Shown here: in pieces, positions 1-7,932 of the stretch
Position numbering within the stretch: the stretch's first letter is position 1
Layout of the letters: every line of letters starts with the position of its first letter
From: a virus
Direction: 5' to 3' (one strand)
Length of the DNA stretch: 64,000 nucleotides
Virus record (IMG/VR): IMGVR_UViG_3300042905_005483
Span: 37,536-101,535 of that record
The notes under the pieces: generated by a model
What the model was told of the DNA's origin: nothing
Seen by the model: the letters and a program-made list of their open reading frames with translations, nothing else
The model's database searches: none
Translations under genes and position numbers: made by a program

Positions 1-331
1 TTGTGTCTGAACGTTGAATTCCTATACCGACATAGTAACCTTCAAAAACTCGGTGCGTGCCCGAGGGTGATTTCCAAGTTCTTCCAAACGGTGTCTCGAT
101 TGTGACGTCGATGGTCGCCTTCATGCGCGGCAGTAACGTGTTGAGCGCGCCGTGGATTTTTGAGGGCTGCATCGTGCGCATATTTATGCCGCAAGCAATT
201 ACAGCCGTAGCCGTTGGAATGTCGTTTAATCCATAGGTAGCCGAAACCGCGACAACCTCGTCTTCAAAGACGGTGCCTTCAATATCTACTTTAACTTTAA
301 ACTTGGAGTATACGAAGTTGTCGGCTGACAT
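1..331 (-). CDS. Partial tail/baseplate-region protein (C-terminus outside window)
   Basis: An open frame begins with ATG at 331 (MSADNFVYSKFKVKVDIEG...) and stays open to base 1, giving about 110 residues. The start overlaps the stop of the upstream gene as TAATG, which indicates translational coupling. The N-terminal part is rich in short beta-like stretches (VKVDIEG, VEDEVVAVS, ATVIACG). Its place after the tape measure and a tube-like gene suggests a baseplate hub or tail-tip protein, by synteny only. I do not recognise a family. Confidence 0.6.
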   Translation of the reverse strand, partial: MSADNFVYSKFKVKVDIEGTVFEDEVVAVSATYGLNDIPTATAVIACGINMRTMQPSKIHGALNTLLPRMKATIDVTIETPFGRTWKSPSGTHRVFEGYYVGIGIQRSDT

Positions 332-1269
332 TATTTCCTCGACAGTTCATTTAAGCGATAAATCAGCGCTAAAACGATTCCGCTTAGTTTATAGGCCGGC
401 AGTGGATGTGTCTCCCACAGATTCAAAAACGTCGCGTACGGTTCTGCTGGTTTGACGCCAAATAACTCCAAGTAAAGCGGCTCGCCCAAAAACTCTAAGT
501 TGGGGAGTGTGGTTATAAGCGCTGAAGTCGGATTCGTTAAAACATTGACACGCCACGCTGCGGTAACCGTATCTATTAAGTCATCAGCCGAGAGCATGGA
601 CAAGATGTTCATGCCGGCGGGACGCTCTAAAAGAAGTTCGCCGTTGGTGGCTGCCGAGTAATTCTCTACTACAAAAATATCGCCGATCTCGGTAATTAGC
701 CGCTCGTACACGGTCGCCGAGTCTACGCGGGCGTTTAGCTGCGTGTTCGGAAGCGTTAAAACCGGCGTAATACCAGACACGTCCTTCGACGATAGCTCGC
801 TCGTATCCGGCTTTGCGACGAGTATTGTTTTTTCATTCGGCGACCCGACAGCTTTTTTCCCGAATACTGCTGTGTATGTGTACTCGCTCCTGCCAATCGC
901 GTCGCTGGCAAACGCAGTACCGGCAATGCTCAGCCGGGCGGGGGCGCCGACGATTTGCTCGACAAATACTTTTTTAGCCGGACCGTAGAAATCAGTAGCT
1001 GTTTTTCGCCAATACGTAATTCGCGGATCGAGCGCGCGTAAGAACGTATCGAGCTCGGTCTGGTGGATGTAACTTAGCAGCTCATACGCGCGAAAATTCA
1101 AAAAGTAATTGTCAGGTCTGCTGCCGAACAAAATCTTGTGGACAGTGTCTAGCGCGGTTGGAAGTTTTTGCGGCTTAAACCCCGGCGGTATGTATTCGTA
1201 GCCTACGTCATCTACACCCACAGAATCTGGATGCTGATTAAGCAGCAATGTTCTCGCGTGATTAATCAT
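331..1269 (-). CDS. Uncharacterised tail/baseplate-region protein, 312 aa
   Basis: The protein starts MINHARTLLL. I chose ATG 1269 over the ATG eight codons upstream because a GGAG site sits seven bases before it and it follows the previous stop closely (TGAGATG). It is soluble, with no signal peptide or membrane segment. The N-terminal third is helical (KLPTALDTVHKILF, FRAYELLSYI) and the middle is beta-rich. The C-terminal 30 residues (LPAYKLSGIVLALIYRLNEL) look like an amphipathic helix. It overlaps the next gene by one base. The neighbours are a probable tape measure, a tube-like gene and a partial tail gene, so a baseplate role is inferred. The family is unknown to me. Confidence 0.65.
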   Translation of the reverse strand: MINHARTLLLNQHPDSVGVDDVGYEYIPPGFKPQKLPTALDTVHKILFGSRPDNYFLNFRAYELLSYIHQTELDTFLRALDPRITYWRKTATDFYGPAKKVFVEQIVGAPARLSIAGTAFASDAIGRSEYTYTAVFGKKAVGSPNEKTILVAKPDTSELSSKDVSGITPVLTLPNTQLNARVDSATVYERLITEIGDIFVVENYSAATNGELLLERPAGMNILSMLSADDLIDTVTAAWRVNVLTNPTSALITTLPNLEFLGEPLYLELFGVKPAEPYATFLNLWETHPLPAYKLSGIVLALIYRLNELSRK

Positions 1270-1270
1270 C

Positions 1271-1747
1271 TCAGTTCTCCGGGAGTATTTCAAAGCGCAT
1301 CGACCAGTGACCCATAGCGCCGGTTTCGCTCTCGTTCGTGACGTCTAACTTCATGCCTGTCAAAAACCCTAAAAACGTTCCGGTAGACTCGCTGTCGCGC
1401 AACACTATTGTCAAAATGCTTGTTGCCCGGCTAATTCGGTTCGATTTGTACCACTCATAGGCTTTTACCAACCCGCCTTTGCCGCCAGAGCACGGTTTGG
1501 CGAAACCAACGCCGCCTATTTGCAACGTGCCGATTCGGTCGCCGAACGAGTAGGCGTAAATAAAATCATTAAGCGTATGCAGAAACTGATAGTTGCCGCT
1601 CAGCTCTAGCGACATGTTTGTCACAATAGCGCTGTCGACTAAGTCCCCGCTTCCCCCGGATACAGAGATGAAAAAATTGTCTGTCTCGCTGCAGCCCTCG
1701 CGGACCACGCCGACAACACCGGAGCAGGGAGTAAATACTGAGGCCAT
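1271..1747 (-). CDS. Tail-tube-like baseplate protein
   Basis: This 158-residue protein is mostly beta-strand with a central segment (LSGNYQFLHTLNDFIYAYSF, then GDRIGTLQIGGVGF). That segment matches the layout of the tube protein at 10964..11392 (FQFTLTRNVNLLYEIGTN, then RRQGQGTLQRVV). Myoviruses commonly carry baseplate paralogues of the tube that nucleate tube assembly (T4 gp48/gp54 type), and this position after the tape measure fits such a role. The start has an AGGTG site nine bases upstream. The tube-fold assignment is inferred from pattern, not from a search. The alternative is an unrelated beta-rich structural protein. Confidence 0.55.
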   Translation of the reverse strand: MASVFTPCSGVVGVVREGCSETDNFFISVSGGSGDLVDSAIVTNMSLELSGNYQFLHTLNDFIYAYSFGDRIGTLQIGGVGFAKPCSGGKGGLVKAYEWYKSNRISRATSILTIVLRDSESTGTFLGFLTGMKLDVTNESETGAMGHWSMRFEILPEN

Positions 1748-1754
1748 AATTCAC

Positions 1755-4700
1755 CTATGCGTTTTTGGAGCCGCCCGGAGCAGACATCATCGGCGCGGGG
1801 TCTTTCACAATAGGCGCGCCGCCGTCTATATGCACGCTGCGGCTGCTTGTTGCGGCCAGCATTGCTTCTTGCAGCCCGTTTAACGACAGCGTACCGGTTA
1901 GCCGCACTTCTTGATTGCCGCCAGCAGCGCCGCCGGTTGCAGCCGGTTGTACGGTCAGCTGGCGGACTATTTGTTCAATGCCGCCTAAGCCCGCCGGGCT
2001 GCCCTGCAAACCACCACCAATCCGGGCGACATCTTCTGTGGCGCGTCCGCTGGTTGGTGTTGATTCTCGCCCGGAGCCTATTCTTGACGAGGACCGTATT
2101 TCTTCCGCAAGTGCCACACTGGGACCATCGAGCATTGGACGTGTATATTCAGTTGTCGAAGCGACATTGGCGCGGCCCGCCGCTCGGGCGGCCGGGTCGA
2201 CCCCGTCGCTCACCGCCGGACGTGTATATGCAATTGTCGGATCGGCCCCGTCGCGGCCGGCACTTATGCTTGCGGCGCGTGAGTGTGAAACGCCCTCCGC
2301 AAATCGAGTTGCGTCTTCTTTACTGGGTTGTTCGTACGCGACGCCGGTCGCAGCCTTCACGCCTTCTTTTTCATAAACAGCTTTTACTGCTGCAGCGGCC
2401 GTTCTCGTCGCGTCCACCCCTGCCGGTTTTGGCTTTTCTGCTATTTGGTCTGGTTTCGGTTTGTCCGCAGAAGACGTGTCTGTCGGCTTGCTGGCTTTGC
2501 TAGATTTGCTGTCTGGCGTGTCAATTTTTCGCGCGCTTATTTCGCCCGTTATGAAAGCACGCGCTTCTTCTTCAGAGATTTTCGACGCCGCCGACATTTT
2601 CTTTACGGCGTCATTTACTTCGGCAGACGACATCGATTTTTTGTCGCCTACAGCTGCGCCAACAATCTCTTTTGCCTGCTGACTGTGTTTTTGCTGCTTG
2701 TCTTTGGAGTACTCCAAGTTATCGCCAACAAAGTAACCTAGTCCGAGACCGCTAGAGTTTTTTGCGCGTTCTTCTTGAATACCCTGCATCATTTCGGTAG
2801 CGCTTTCGCGGCTGATGCCGAGTTCGTCGGATAAACGCATAGCGGCATCTTTCACCTCAGCGTCAGAAAACGCGGAGCTGTTACCGGTAGAGTCCACGCG
2901 CGAATAATGCTCGTTGACCATGGCGTTGGCGCGGTCACGAATAGCCATTGACGCCACTGCCGCCTCTTCGCGAGAACCGCCTAAAGAAATTTCTTTGCCG
3001 TTGTCGTCGACGAAGCGCACGCCGTGGAGCACAACAGTTTGAGCGTCGATGCTCGTCTGGTCTACAACGCCTTCGTCTGTTTGCTTCATCATCCCCGACT
3101 GCTTGTCTGTCAGGCCGAGAGACGCAGGATCGATGTTACGCGCTTCTTGCTGTGCATTTAAAACTGAACGCAAGTCTTCCGTGTCTTCTTTGTTTAATTG
3201 CCAGCCAGAAATATCTTCGTCGATTTTTTCGTTTAACTTACGTTTACCTTCTTCAGAGCTGTCGAGCACGAGGTCTTGATACTCACGAATTTCTTCGTCG
3301 GTCATTTTTACGTCGAACTCGCGCAGCGCAGAACTGACGCCTTCTTTTGTTTTCTCCGCGTCTTTGCCGTAAAAATAAGACGCTTCGATACGCTGCAGCC
3401 GTTCGGCTCGCGCTTCTTGTCCTTCTCGCGCCTGACCCTTTGCCCCGCGGGCCTCTTTAATGAGCTGCGCCTCCGAGATGGCGTTCTGGTCGTGGCGAAC
3501 TTCTCGGTCAACGGATTCCATAAATTCGTCGTTTAGACGAAGTTCTTGCAGTTTCTCTTCTGTACTCATACCCTCGCCGGCGCCACCTACGAGCTGCTTA
3601 TAATCGCGAGCTACGGCGTCCTCGTCGATCGCGCCTTCTTTGTCGTATCGCTTCGTAATCGTTTTGTTTCGCGCGGTGTCGAGCTCTTTTCCAGAAATTA
3701 CTCTAGTCTTCGCTTTTTTAAGGTTGCCGGTCGGATCGGCAAGCTTCATCAGCTCATCGTAATTCTTGTTTTCGGCGAGCGTGTCGATATACGAGTCCGT
3801 GACGAACACGTCTTTCATACGGTCGCCAAGGGCCTCAAATCCCGGTTCCATTTTCGACATATACTTCTGCGCCACTTCGCTGTTTTTGATCTGTGGCGCT
3901 GCGGCATCCATAAAACCGCTGAGAGTAAATTTTTCGCCGCTTTCGCCGATCTCGCGGAAGTAGTCTGACAGTCGTTGCAGCGGGCCGGACTCATGCCCCA
4001 TGGCGGCATTTTTTTTCTGCTCAGCTCTCGCGCCGGCGCGGGCACTTTCTTGCGCAAACTCGTGTGCCGCGCCTCGGCCATACTTCTGCGTGTATGTCAC
4101 GAGATTCAGATCAGCGCCCGGGATTGCCGCGAGCGCCATGCCAGCCGTGGAGGCGTATTGGTCGATGAGCGCGGGGTCGTTTTTAAATCGCCCCGCAAAC
4201 TCTTTAGCTTGCGCTTCAGCTTCTGCGTCTGCCACGCCAGAATCTTTAAGCTTTTGCGCAACCTCGACTTCCAGTTGTGTATCAAAGTATTTTTTACGCT
4301 CTGCCGGCGACTTGTCTCCGGTGTCAAGCACCATCTGATTAACGACCGCTGACGCAAGATCAAATCGTCTGCTGCGCTCTTGCGGATCAGCGCCCGAAAA
4401 TAGTTTGTCGTCGCTTTCTAGCTCGGCAGCGGTAACCGACCGCGTCGCATTGTAGGCGTACTGCCGGCCCTCAACGGCTTGCGTTTGATAACCAAAGAGT
4501 TTGTTATCCAGCGTTTTTTCTTCGGTAAGCGGATCGTAAAAAGCACTATCAAATCCGCCGCCCTTACCGTTGTTTGAGTTTACAAAAATTTCTCGCGCCG
4601 CCCCGGGACCATAGCGACCAATCATCTCGACTAAGTTCTTTTGCTCGCCCGTATTTGGGTCGGTATACACGCCTTCGCTATTTGGGTCGCGATACGCTTC

Positions 4701-6569
4701 GACAGCAGCTTCTAATTCTGTGCCCGCGTATTTTTGCGGGTCGGCGTCATAAAGTCGCGCAAGCGTTGCCGCGGCCTTGGCGTTATTCGACGCGGCGCCC
4801 GCCTGCACCGAACGACCGACAGACTCCATGGCCTGTTCTTTATTCATTGCGCCAAATCGGCCGGTGGAGAACGCGCCGCTCTCCTGCATGACTTTAATTG
4901 CCGCCAGCGTGGCGTTTGTACCCTGCACTGCGCTAGCGTCATTAAGGCCAAACATGCGCCCCTGCATCGTTACGTTTGTAGACAGCTGCGCCAACTGATT
5001 CATACCTACGCCAGTTTCTTTGGCGAGCGACTGCATTTTGCGTAATTCCGCCTCTACGCGGCCGGGCTCGAACTGCCCAGCCGTGCCGTTGGTTAACGCG
5101 TCTAGCATTTTGAGCAACGCTGGTACAGGCGCATTTGGATTACCGTTGTCGCCGAACAGGTCTCGGATGGCGCCAAGCGCTCCTGAATACTTCTCCAGCG
5201 TTCCCGCAGCGCGGCTAGCGTCAGCGTCAACCGTAAGTAAATCCATACCGCCTTGTTTTTCAAGGTCTTCGATCGACATCGCGTCTGCGTCACCGCGCGC
5301 GTATTTAGTCGCTTCTTTTTCCGTCTTCCGCAGTTCTTTAACGGCTTCTGGTGTTTTTGTATCTATCAGGCGATCTTGCTGCTCTGAGGACAAGCTCTTG
5401 AACGCCGGGTCTGTTTTTTCAAAGTCGGCGCGGACCATTTTTCGCGCTAGTCGCTCAACGGTCTCGTCATCGCGTTGCGTTTCTCCAACTGTGCGCATCC
5501 GGTCGTCAGCCGACATGTGCCCAACCGCTTCAGGCATTAGGCCGCGTTCGAACAGCTCCTGCTGCATCTGCCCGACCTGCCCAGCCATAAAACCGTGCAT
5601 GCGATTGACCGGCGCTTGTTCAGCCGCTTTGCGCAGCTGCCCGATTGTTGCTTCACCCCTGTCAAGTACGCCGGCTTCGTCAACAGCCCGGTCAAATTTG
5701 GACAGTTCTTTAGCGCGCTCTTCGGTTGTGACTGCCGTGCCGTTTTTGACGTATTTTTTATACATGCGCGAGACTTCGGCGTCCGCGTTGTCCATGTCGA
5801 CCATGCGGGTGACGACTTCTTCGTCATTAATAATGTCTGCCTCTGGTTTGCCGGCAGCGTCTTTAAGCTTTTGCCGCGCCTCGTCGATTCGGTTGTTGCG
5901 CATTGGGTTAATGCCACGCTTTTTTCGCGCATCGGCCTCAATGCTGTCGAGGTTCCCTTCTTGCTCGTATAAGTGCGAGTACACGCCCTCTGTAAAAGAT
6001 GTCAATGAGTCGGCTGTCATCCGCTGACCACCCATGGGGTCAGACCGGAAAAACCCAGTCTTGGCGATTGCCGAATTCAGTGACGTGATGTCGCCTTTGC
6101 TCCCGTACATCGCCGCTTCAAGCGTCTCTGGGCCCATGACAGAGCTGGCAATGGCTTTGACAATCGGGTGCGTTAAAACGCCCGCGGCCGTGTCGGCTTG
6201 CTCGCGGTTTAACTGCGTAATCGGGTCGTCGGTGAAAGCGCTCCGCATACCCAGCAGACCTTGCGCAACCGGGCCACGAGCACCGCCGGCCACCGACAAA
6301 GAAGACGTTAACATTTCGCGCTGATAGTTTCTCATGGCGTGACTGTCCATGAGATTCTGCGTTGGCATTAATTGCGGGATAAAGTTTTCCGGGCCAGCGG
6401 CGGCCTCCAAAAGCGGGCCGGCGAACATAGCCACCAGTGAGCCCATATCTGAATTTCCAAGCCCGAATTGCGCCGGGGCATACGGCGTCGGGTACAGAAA
6501 TGGGTACTGCCCCTGACCCGTGCCAGCCATTTGGAGCGCATTGTTAAATTGGTCAGCTGGGTTGTTCAT
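1755..6569 (-). CDS. Probable tail tape measure protein, about 1,600 aa
   Basis: This is the longest gene in the tail block. It is dominated by charged, Ala/Gln/Glu-rich helical and coiled-coil sequence. It sits directly after the overlapping tail-chaperone-like genes and before the baseplate genes, which is the usual place of the tape measure that sets tail length and is threaded through the tube. The N-terminus is hydrophobic and Gly/Pro-rich (QFGLGNSDMGSLVAMFAGPL). The last 300 residues are low complexity, with two AYTRP/EYTRP repeats. I prefer the start MNNPADQFNN at 6569, a 17-base overlap with the preceding frame, to an ATG 12 codons upstream. No lysozyme or peptidase motif is evident. 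The identity rests on size and synteny. Confidence 0.65.
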   Translation of the reverse strand: MNNPADQFNNALQMAGTGQGQYPFLYPTPYAPAQFGLGNSDMGSLVAMFAGPLLEAAAGPENFIPQLMPTQNLMDSHAMRNYQREMLTSSLSVAGGARGPVAQGLLGMRSAFTDDPITQLNREQADTAAGVLTHPIVKAIASSVMGPETLEAAMYGSKGDITSLNSAIAKTGFFRSDPMGGQRMTADSLTSFTEGVYSHLYEQEGNLDSIEADARKKRGINPMRNNRIDEARQKLKDAAGKPEADIINDEEVVTRMVDMDNADAEVSRMYKKYVKNGTAVTTEERAKELSKFDRAVDEAGVLDRGEATIGQLRKAAEQAPVNRMHGFMAGQVGQMQQELFERGLMPEAVGHMSADDRMRTVGETQRDDETVERLARKMVRADFEKTDPAFKSLSSEQQDRLIDTKTPEAVKELRKTEKEATKYARGDADAMSIEDLEKQGGMDLLTVDADASRAAGTLEKYSGALGAIRDLFGDNGNPNAPVPALLKMLDALTNGTAGQFEPGRVEAELRKMQSLAKETGVGMNQLAQLSTNVTMQGRMFGLNDASAVQGTNATLAAIKVMQESGAFSTGRFGAMNKEQAMESVGRSVQAGAASNNAKAAATLARLYDADPQKYAGTELEAAVEAYRDPNSEGVYTDPNTGEQKNLVEMIGRYGPGAAREIFVNSNNGKGGGFDSAFYDPLTEEKTLDNKLFGYQTQAVEGRQYAYNATRSVTAAELESDDKLFSGADPQERSRRFDLASAVVNQMVLDTGDKSPAERKKYFDTQLEVEVAQKLKDSGVADAEAEAQAKEFAGRFKNDPALIDQYASTAGMALAAIPGADLNLVTYTQKYGRGAAHEFAQESARAGARAEQKKNAAMGHESGPLQRLSDYFREIGESGEKFTLSGFMDAAAPQIKNSEVAQKYMSKMEPGFEALGDRMKDVFVTDSYIDTLAENKNYDELMKLADPTGNLKKAKTRVISGKELDTARNKTITKRYDKEGAIDEDAVARDYKQLVGGAGEGMSTEEKLQELRLNDEFMESVDREVRHDQNAISEAQLIKEARGAKGQAREGQEARAERLQRIEASYFYGKDAEKTKEGVSSALREFDVKMTDEEIREYQDLVLDSSEEGKRKLNEKIDEDISGWQLNKEDTEDLRSVLNAQQEARNIDPASLGLTDKQSGMMKQTDEGVVDQTSIDAQTVVLHGVRFVDDNGKEISLGGSREEAAVASMAIRDRANAMVNEHYSRVDSTGNSSAFSDAEVKDAAMRLSDELGISRESATEMMQGIQEERAKNSSGLGLGYFVGDNLEYSKDKQQKHSQQAKEIVGAAVGDKKSMSSAEVNDAVKKMSAASKISEEEARAFITGEISARKIDTPDSKSSKASKPTDTSSADKPKPDQIAEKPKPAGVDATRTAAAAVKAVYEKEGVKAATGVAYEQPSKEDATRFAEGVSHSRAASISAGRDGADPTIAYTRPAVSDGVDPAARAAGRANVASTTEYTRPMLDGPSVALAEEIRSSSRIGSGRESTPTSGRATEDVARIGGGLQGSPAGLGGIEQIVRQLTVQPAATGGAAGGNQEVRLTGTLSLNGLQEAMLAATSSRSVHIDGGAPIVKDPAPMMSAPGGSKNA

Positions 6570-6942
6570 TTTTTGGCGCCACGTGTTGGCGATAATATTT
6601 AACAAGATTGTCTGTAGCGCTATCCATTGTACTATTTTTTGTTTCCGTTTCCGGGTCTGGCAGCCACGGGAAAATAATCTGCTCTAAACCACGAAGCGAC
6701 GTAATAGCCGCCTTTTTCGCGATTTCGAAACCGCCCTCTTTCAGCGACCCGTGGCTGAGATACGCGCACCAGTGTTGGTGGGTGTATTCAACCAGTTTTT
6801 GGTCGTCTGCCCGCTCTAGCTCGTGTAAAACGAGCCGGTGCTTGATGCGCCAGAATTTTTCAGAGGGATTGGCCCGGGAGTAATCAATTGCTCCCGTCGT
6901 AGCGGCCCGCACCATATAAGCCGCTACGCGATCCCGTTCCAA
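6553..6942 (-). CDS. Tail assembly chaperone C-terminal extension (possible -1 frameshift product)
   Basis: A 129-codon frame lies in the -1 phase relative to the preceding gene and overlaps its last 19 bases. Its first possible start is TTG within a T5 run, and the first ATG is nine codons later. Neither has a ribosome binding site, unlike nearly every other gene here. In many myo- and siphoviruses the two genes before the tape measure are chaperones joined by a programmed -1 frameshift (lambda gpG/gpGT, P2 E/E'). The fused product would read through AGT-TTT into TTG-GAA. The protein is helical and acidic near the end. The frameshift itself is an inference. Confidence 0.55.
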   Translation of the reverse strand: MERDRVAAYMVRAATTGAIDYSRANPSEKFWRIKHRLVLHELERADDQKLVEYTHQHWCAYLSHGSLKEGGFEIAKKAAITSLRGLEQIIFPWLPDPETETKNSTMDSATDNLVKYYRQHVAPKNEQPS

Positions 6943-7931
6943 AAACTTGGGTCTAGTGCCTGCGCTTCTAGCGTCTCCAGCAACCGTTGAAATCGCCTTA
7001 AATGCGCCCCAACGAGCCGTCTAGTAACTTCTTGGGCCAGCACATCCTTGTTGATTTTGCTCAGCTGCTGCACCAACGGATTGTTCTCGTCGCTTTCCGG
7101 CAGCGGGCTGACTAACGCTACTTCTGGGACACTGGCCACAAGTTTACCGTCAAGCGTAGTCATCTCGTCGAGCGAGCACGCCAGCCGATAATCCATCATC
7201 TGCACAAACCACTCAGCCTCGGTCGCGATCTTTTTAGCCTGCTGATCAATGACGAGCTGCCGATAAATCGCTTTGTTCTCTTCGGCGAGCATGCTGCGAA
7301 ATGTTACACGGACCTTTCCGCCAAATAACTCGTAGGTGCGCCTAAATCGCTGGCCGCCAAGAAGCGCAATCAAAAACTCTTCTTTGTCGGCATCGGTTGG
7401 CGTGATTTCAAACTTTTGCTTCATGTCCCAGCCACACCGGGGGCAGAAAGGCGGCCCGTTTACTGGCGTAGGGCTAGGGGCGGGCGGGGCTGGCGCCACA
7501 GCAACCTTTTCTTCTACTGGCGCTGCAGCCGTAGCCGTTGTTTCGGTTTTCTCTGTTGCGGCTTCAGTCGTGTCGCGGTCGTCGATAATTTGCGGATTAT
7601 CCGCAAGCACTTTTTTAAACGATTCGGCTAAAGACGGCGGCATTTTATCGAACAGTTTTGCCTGTTGTTGGTCTTTCTGTTCTTTTTGGTCTAACTCTTT
7701 TTTCGCGACCTTGGCTTCGGCGAGCATGTCCTTAATTTGTTTAGTCTGCTCTTCGTTCAACATGGTAGCGTCTACGAGCACGTTGAAATTTTTCGACGGC
7801 GGCAACGTCTCGCGAAAAGACATAAGTAGCGAGCCCAGATCAGCCGGAATCGGTTCTTTGTCTTTCCAGCCAAACTGTTCTAGCGTCTTTTTTGTAAAAT
7901 CAGATAACGCGCTGTTGTCTGCTAATTCCAT
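6924..7931 (-). CDS. Tail assembly chaperone-like protein
   Basis: The start is ATG 7931 (MELADNSALS), with AAGGA eight bases upstream and two bases after the previous stop. A longer frame from 7967 would overlap the spike gene. The N-terminal third is helical and charged, followed by an Ala/Pro/Thr/Glu linker, a single CPRC knuckle, and a conserved-looking core (LIALLGGQRF, YELFGGKVRVTFRS). That core resembles the GG-K-V-x-V-T-F-R motif I associate with phage tail chaperones that bind the tape measure. Position between spike and tape measure supports this. The one CxxC pair alone cannot form a zinc site, so metal binding is doubtful. The stop lies within the overlap with the next frame. Confidence 0.5.
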   Translation of the reverse strand: MELADNSALSDFTKKTLEQFGWKDKEPIPADLGSLLMSFRETLPPSKNFNVLVDATMLNEEQTKQIKDMLAEAKVAKKELDQKEQKDQQQAKLFDKMPPSLAESFKKVLADNPQIIDDRDTTEAATEKTETTATAAAPVEEKVAVAPAPPAPSPTPVNGPPFCPRCGWDMKQKFEITPTDADKEEFLIALLGGQRFRRTYELFGGKVRVTFRSMLAEENKAIYRQLVIDQQAKKIATEAEWFVQMMDYRLACSLDEMTTLDGKLVASVPEVALVSPLPESDENNPLVQQLSKINKDVLAQEVTRRLVGAHLRRFQRLLETLEAQALDPSFWNGIA

Positions 7932-7932
7932 T

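Noticed and set aside
1847-2503. 218-codon plus-strand frame
   Set aside because: Arg/Leu/Pro-rich shadow of the low-complexity end of the tape measure gene.
5020-6027. Long plus-strand open frame (335 codons) opposite the tape measure gene
   Set aside because: It is a Ser/Arg/Cys-rich shadow of the minus-strand gene, with no ribosome site and no protein-like features.
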